NCBI GenBank assembly: GCA_046075665.1
Contig: JBJTQN010000260.1
Span: 1-6,455 of the forward strand
Length of the DNA: 6,455 nt
Direction of reading: 5' to 3'
From: CAIRTT01 sp046075665
GTDB lineage: Bacteria; Armatimonadota; Armatimonadia; Armatimonadales; Armatimonadaceae
Below, in pieces: positions 6,436 through 6,455 of this stretch. The notes beneath the pieces are model-generated. The model did not search any database and was not told where the DNA came from. It worked only from the letters and a program-made list of their open reading frames with translations. Every line of letters begins with the position of its first letter. Within the stretch, counting starts at the first letter, position 1. Position numbers and translations under genes: made by a program.

Positions 6436-6455
6436 AGCGGCGCGCTGCGCCCGCT
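6436..6455 (+). terminator. GC-rich inverted repeat at window edge, possible terminator stem
   Basis: AGCGGCGC (6436-6443) and GCGCCCGCT (6447-6455) pair with one bulged base around a GCT loop, beginning seven bases after the TAG of the pentad-repeat gene. The position suits an intrinsic terminator, but the T tract that would confirm it would lie beyond the window. Confidence 0.4.

Noticed and set aside
5942..6436. A second plus-strand frame of 164 codons overlapping the pentad-repeat gene
   Set aside because: It is out of frame with the regular repeat, has a mixed, disorderly composition and lacks a ribosome binding site. The periodic frame is clearly the selected one.

Overview
The window looks like chromosomal DNA, mid-to-high in GC, from an environmental bacterium of the PVC group (Planctomycetota, Verrucomicrobiota) or a lineage with similar gene content such as Armatimonadota or Acidobacteriota. 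The guess rests on one hallmark: a large exported DUF1549/DUF1553 protein with a planctomycete-type cytochrome c domain, next to a Tat-exported Gfo/Idh/MocA oxidoreductase. No rRNA, tRNA, CRISPR array, IS element or phage gene is visible, so the phylum is an inference from gene families alone.

Layout. Positions 1-209 (+) hold the C-terminal end of an unrecognised gene cut by the window edge. It converges on the leftward block, with a short hairpin at 218-232 between them. The leftward block (5726 down to 245) contains, in transcription order, a 1016-residue PSCyt1-DUF1549-DUF1553 protein (2676-5726), a 456-residue Tat-signal Gfo/Idh/MocA oxidoreductase (1302-2672) and a 327-residue beta-propeller-like protein (245-1228). 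The first two are tightly coupled: three bases separate stop and start, and the second gene's ribosome binding site lies in the last codons of the first. A strong intrinsic terminator (about 1247-1283) follows the oxidoreductase and lies only about 20 bases before the propeller gene. That gene is therefore expressed by readthrough or from a promoter I cannot see. Rightward from 5811 runs a 205-residue protein made mostly of a five-residue repeat, (A/S)(I/L/V)Gxx, ending at 6428. A GC-rich inverted repeat at the window edge may be its terminator.

How the genes may work together. The cytochrome/DUF1553 protein and the oxidoreductase both carry export signals, a Sec-type signal peptide and a Tat signal respectively. 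A plausible reading is a periplasmic redox step on a sugar or sugar-like substrate, with the dehydrogenase fold alongside a haem protein. The substrate cannot be read from the sequence. The divergent intergenic region (5727-5810) carries an 18-base near-perfect palindrome that could be an operator for the leftward genes, and a -35/-10 pair so close to the rightward ATG that the rightward mRNA may be leaderless.

The most unusual items are the pentad-repeat protein with its regularly spaced one-residue insertions, the possible leaderless promoter, the palindrome, the terminator placed just before a gene start, and the pairing of DUF1553 with Gfo/Idh instead of its usual DUF1501 partner.
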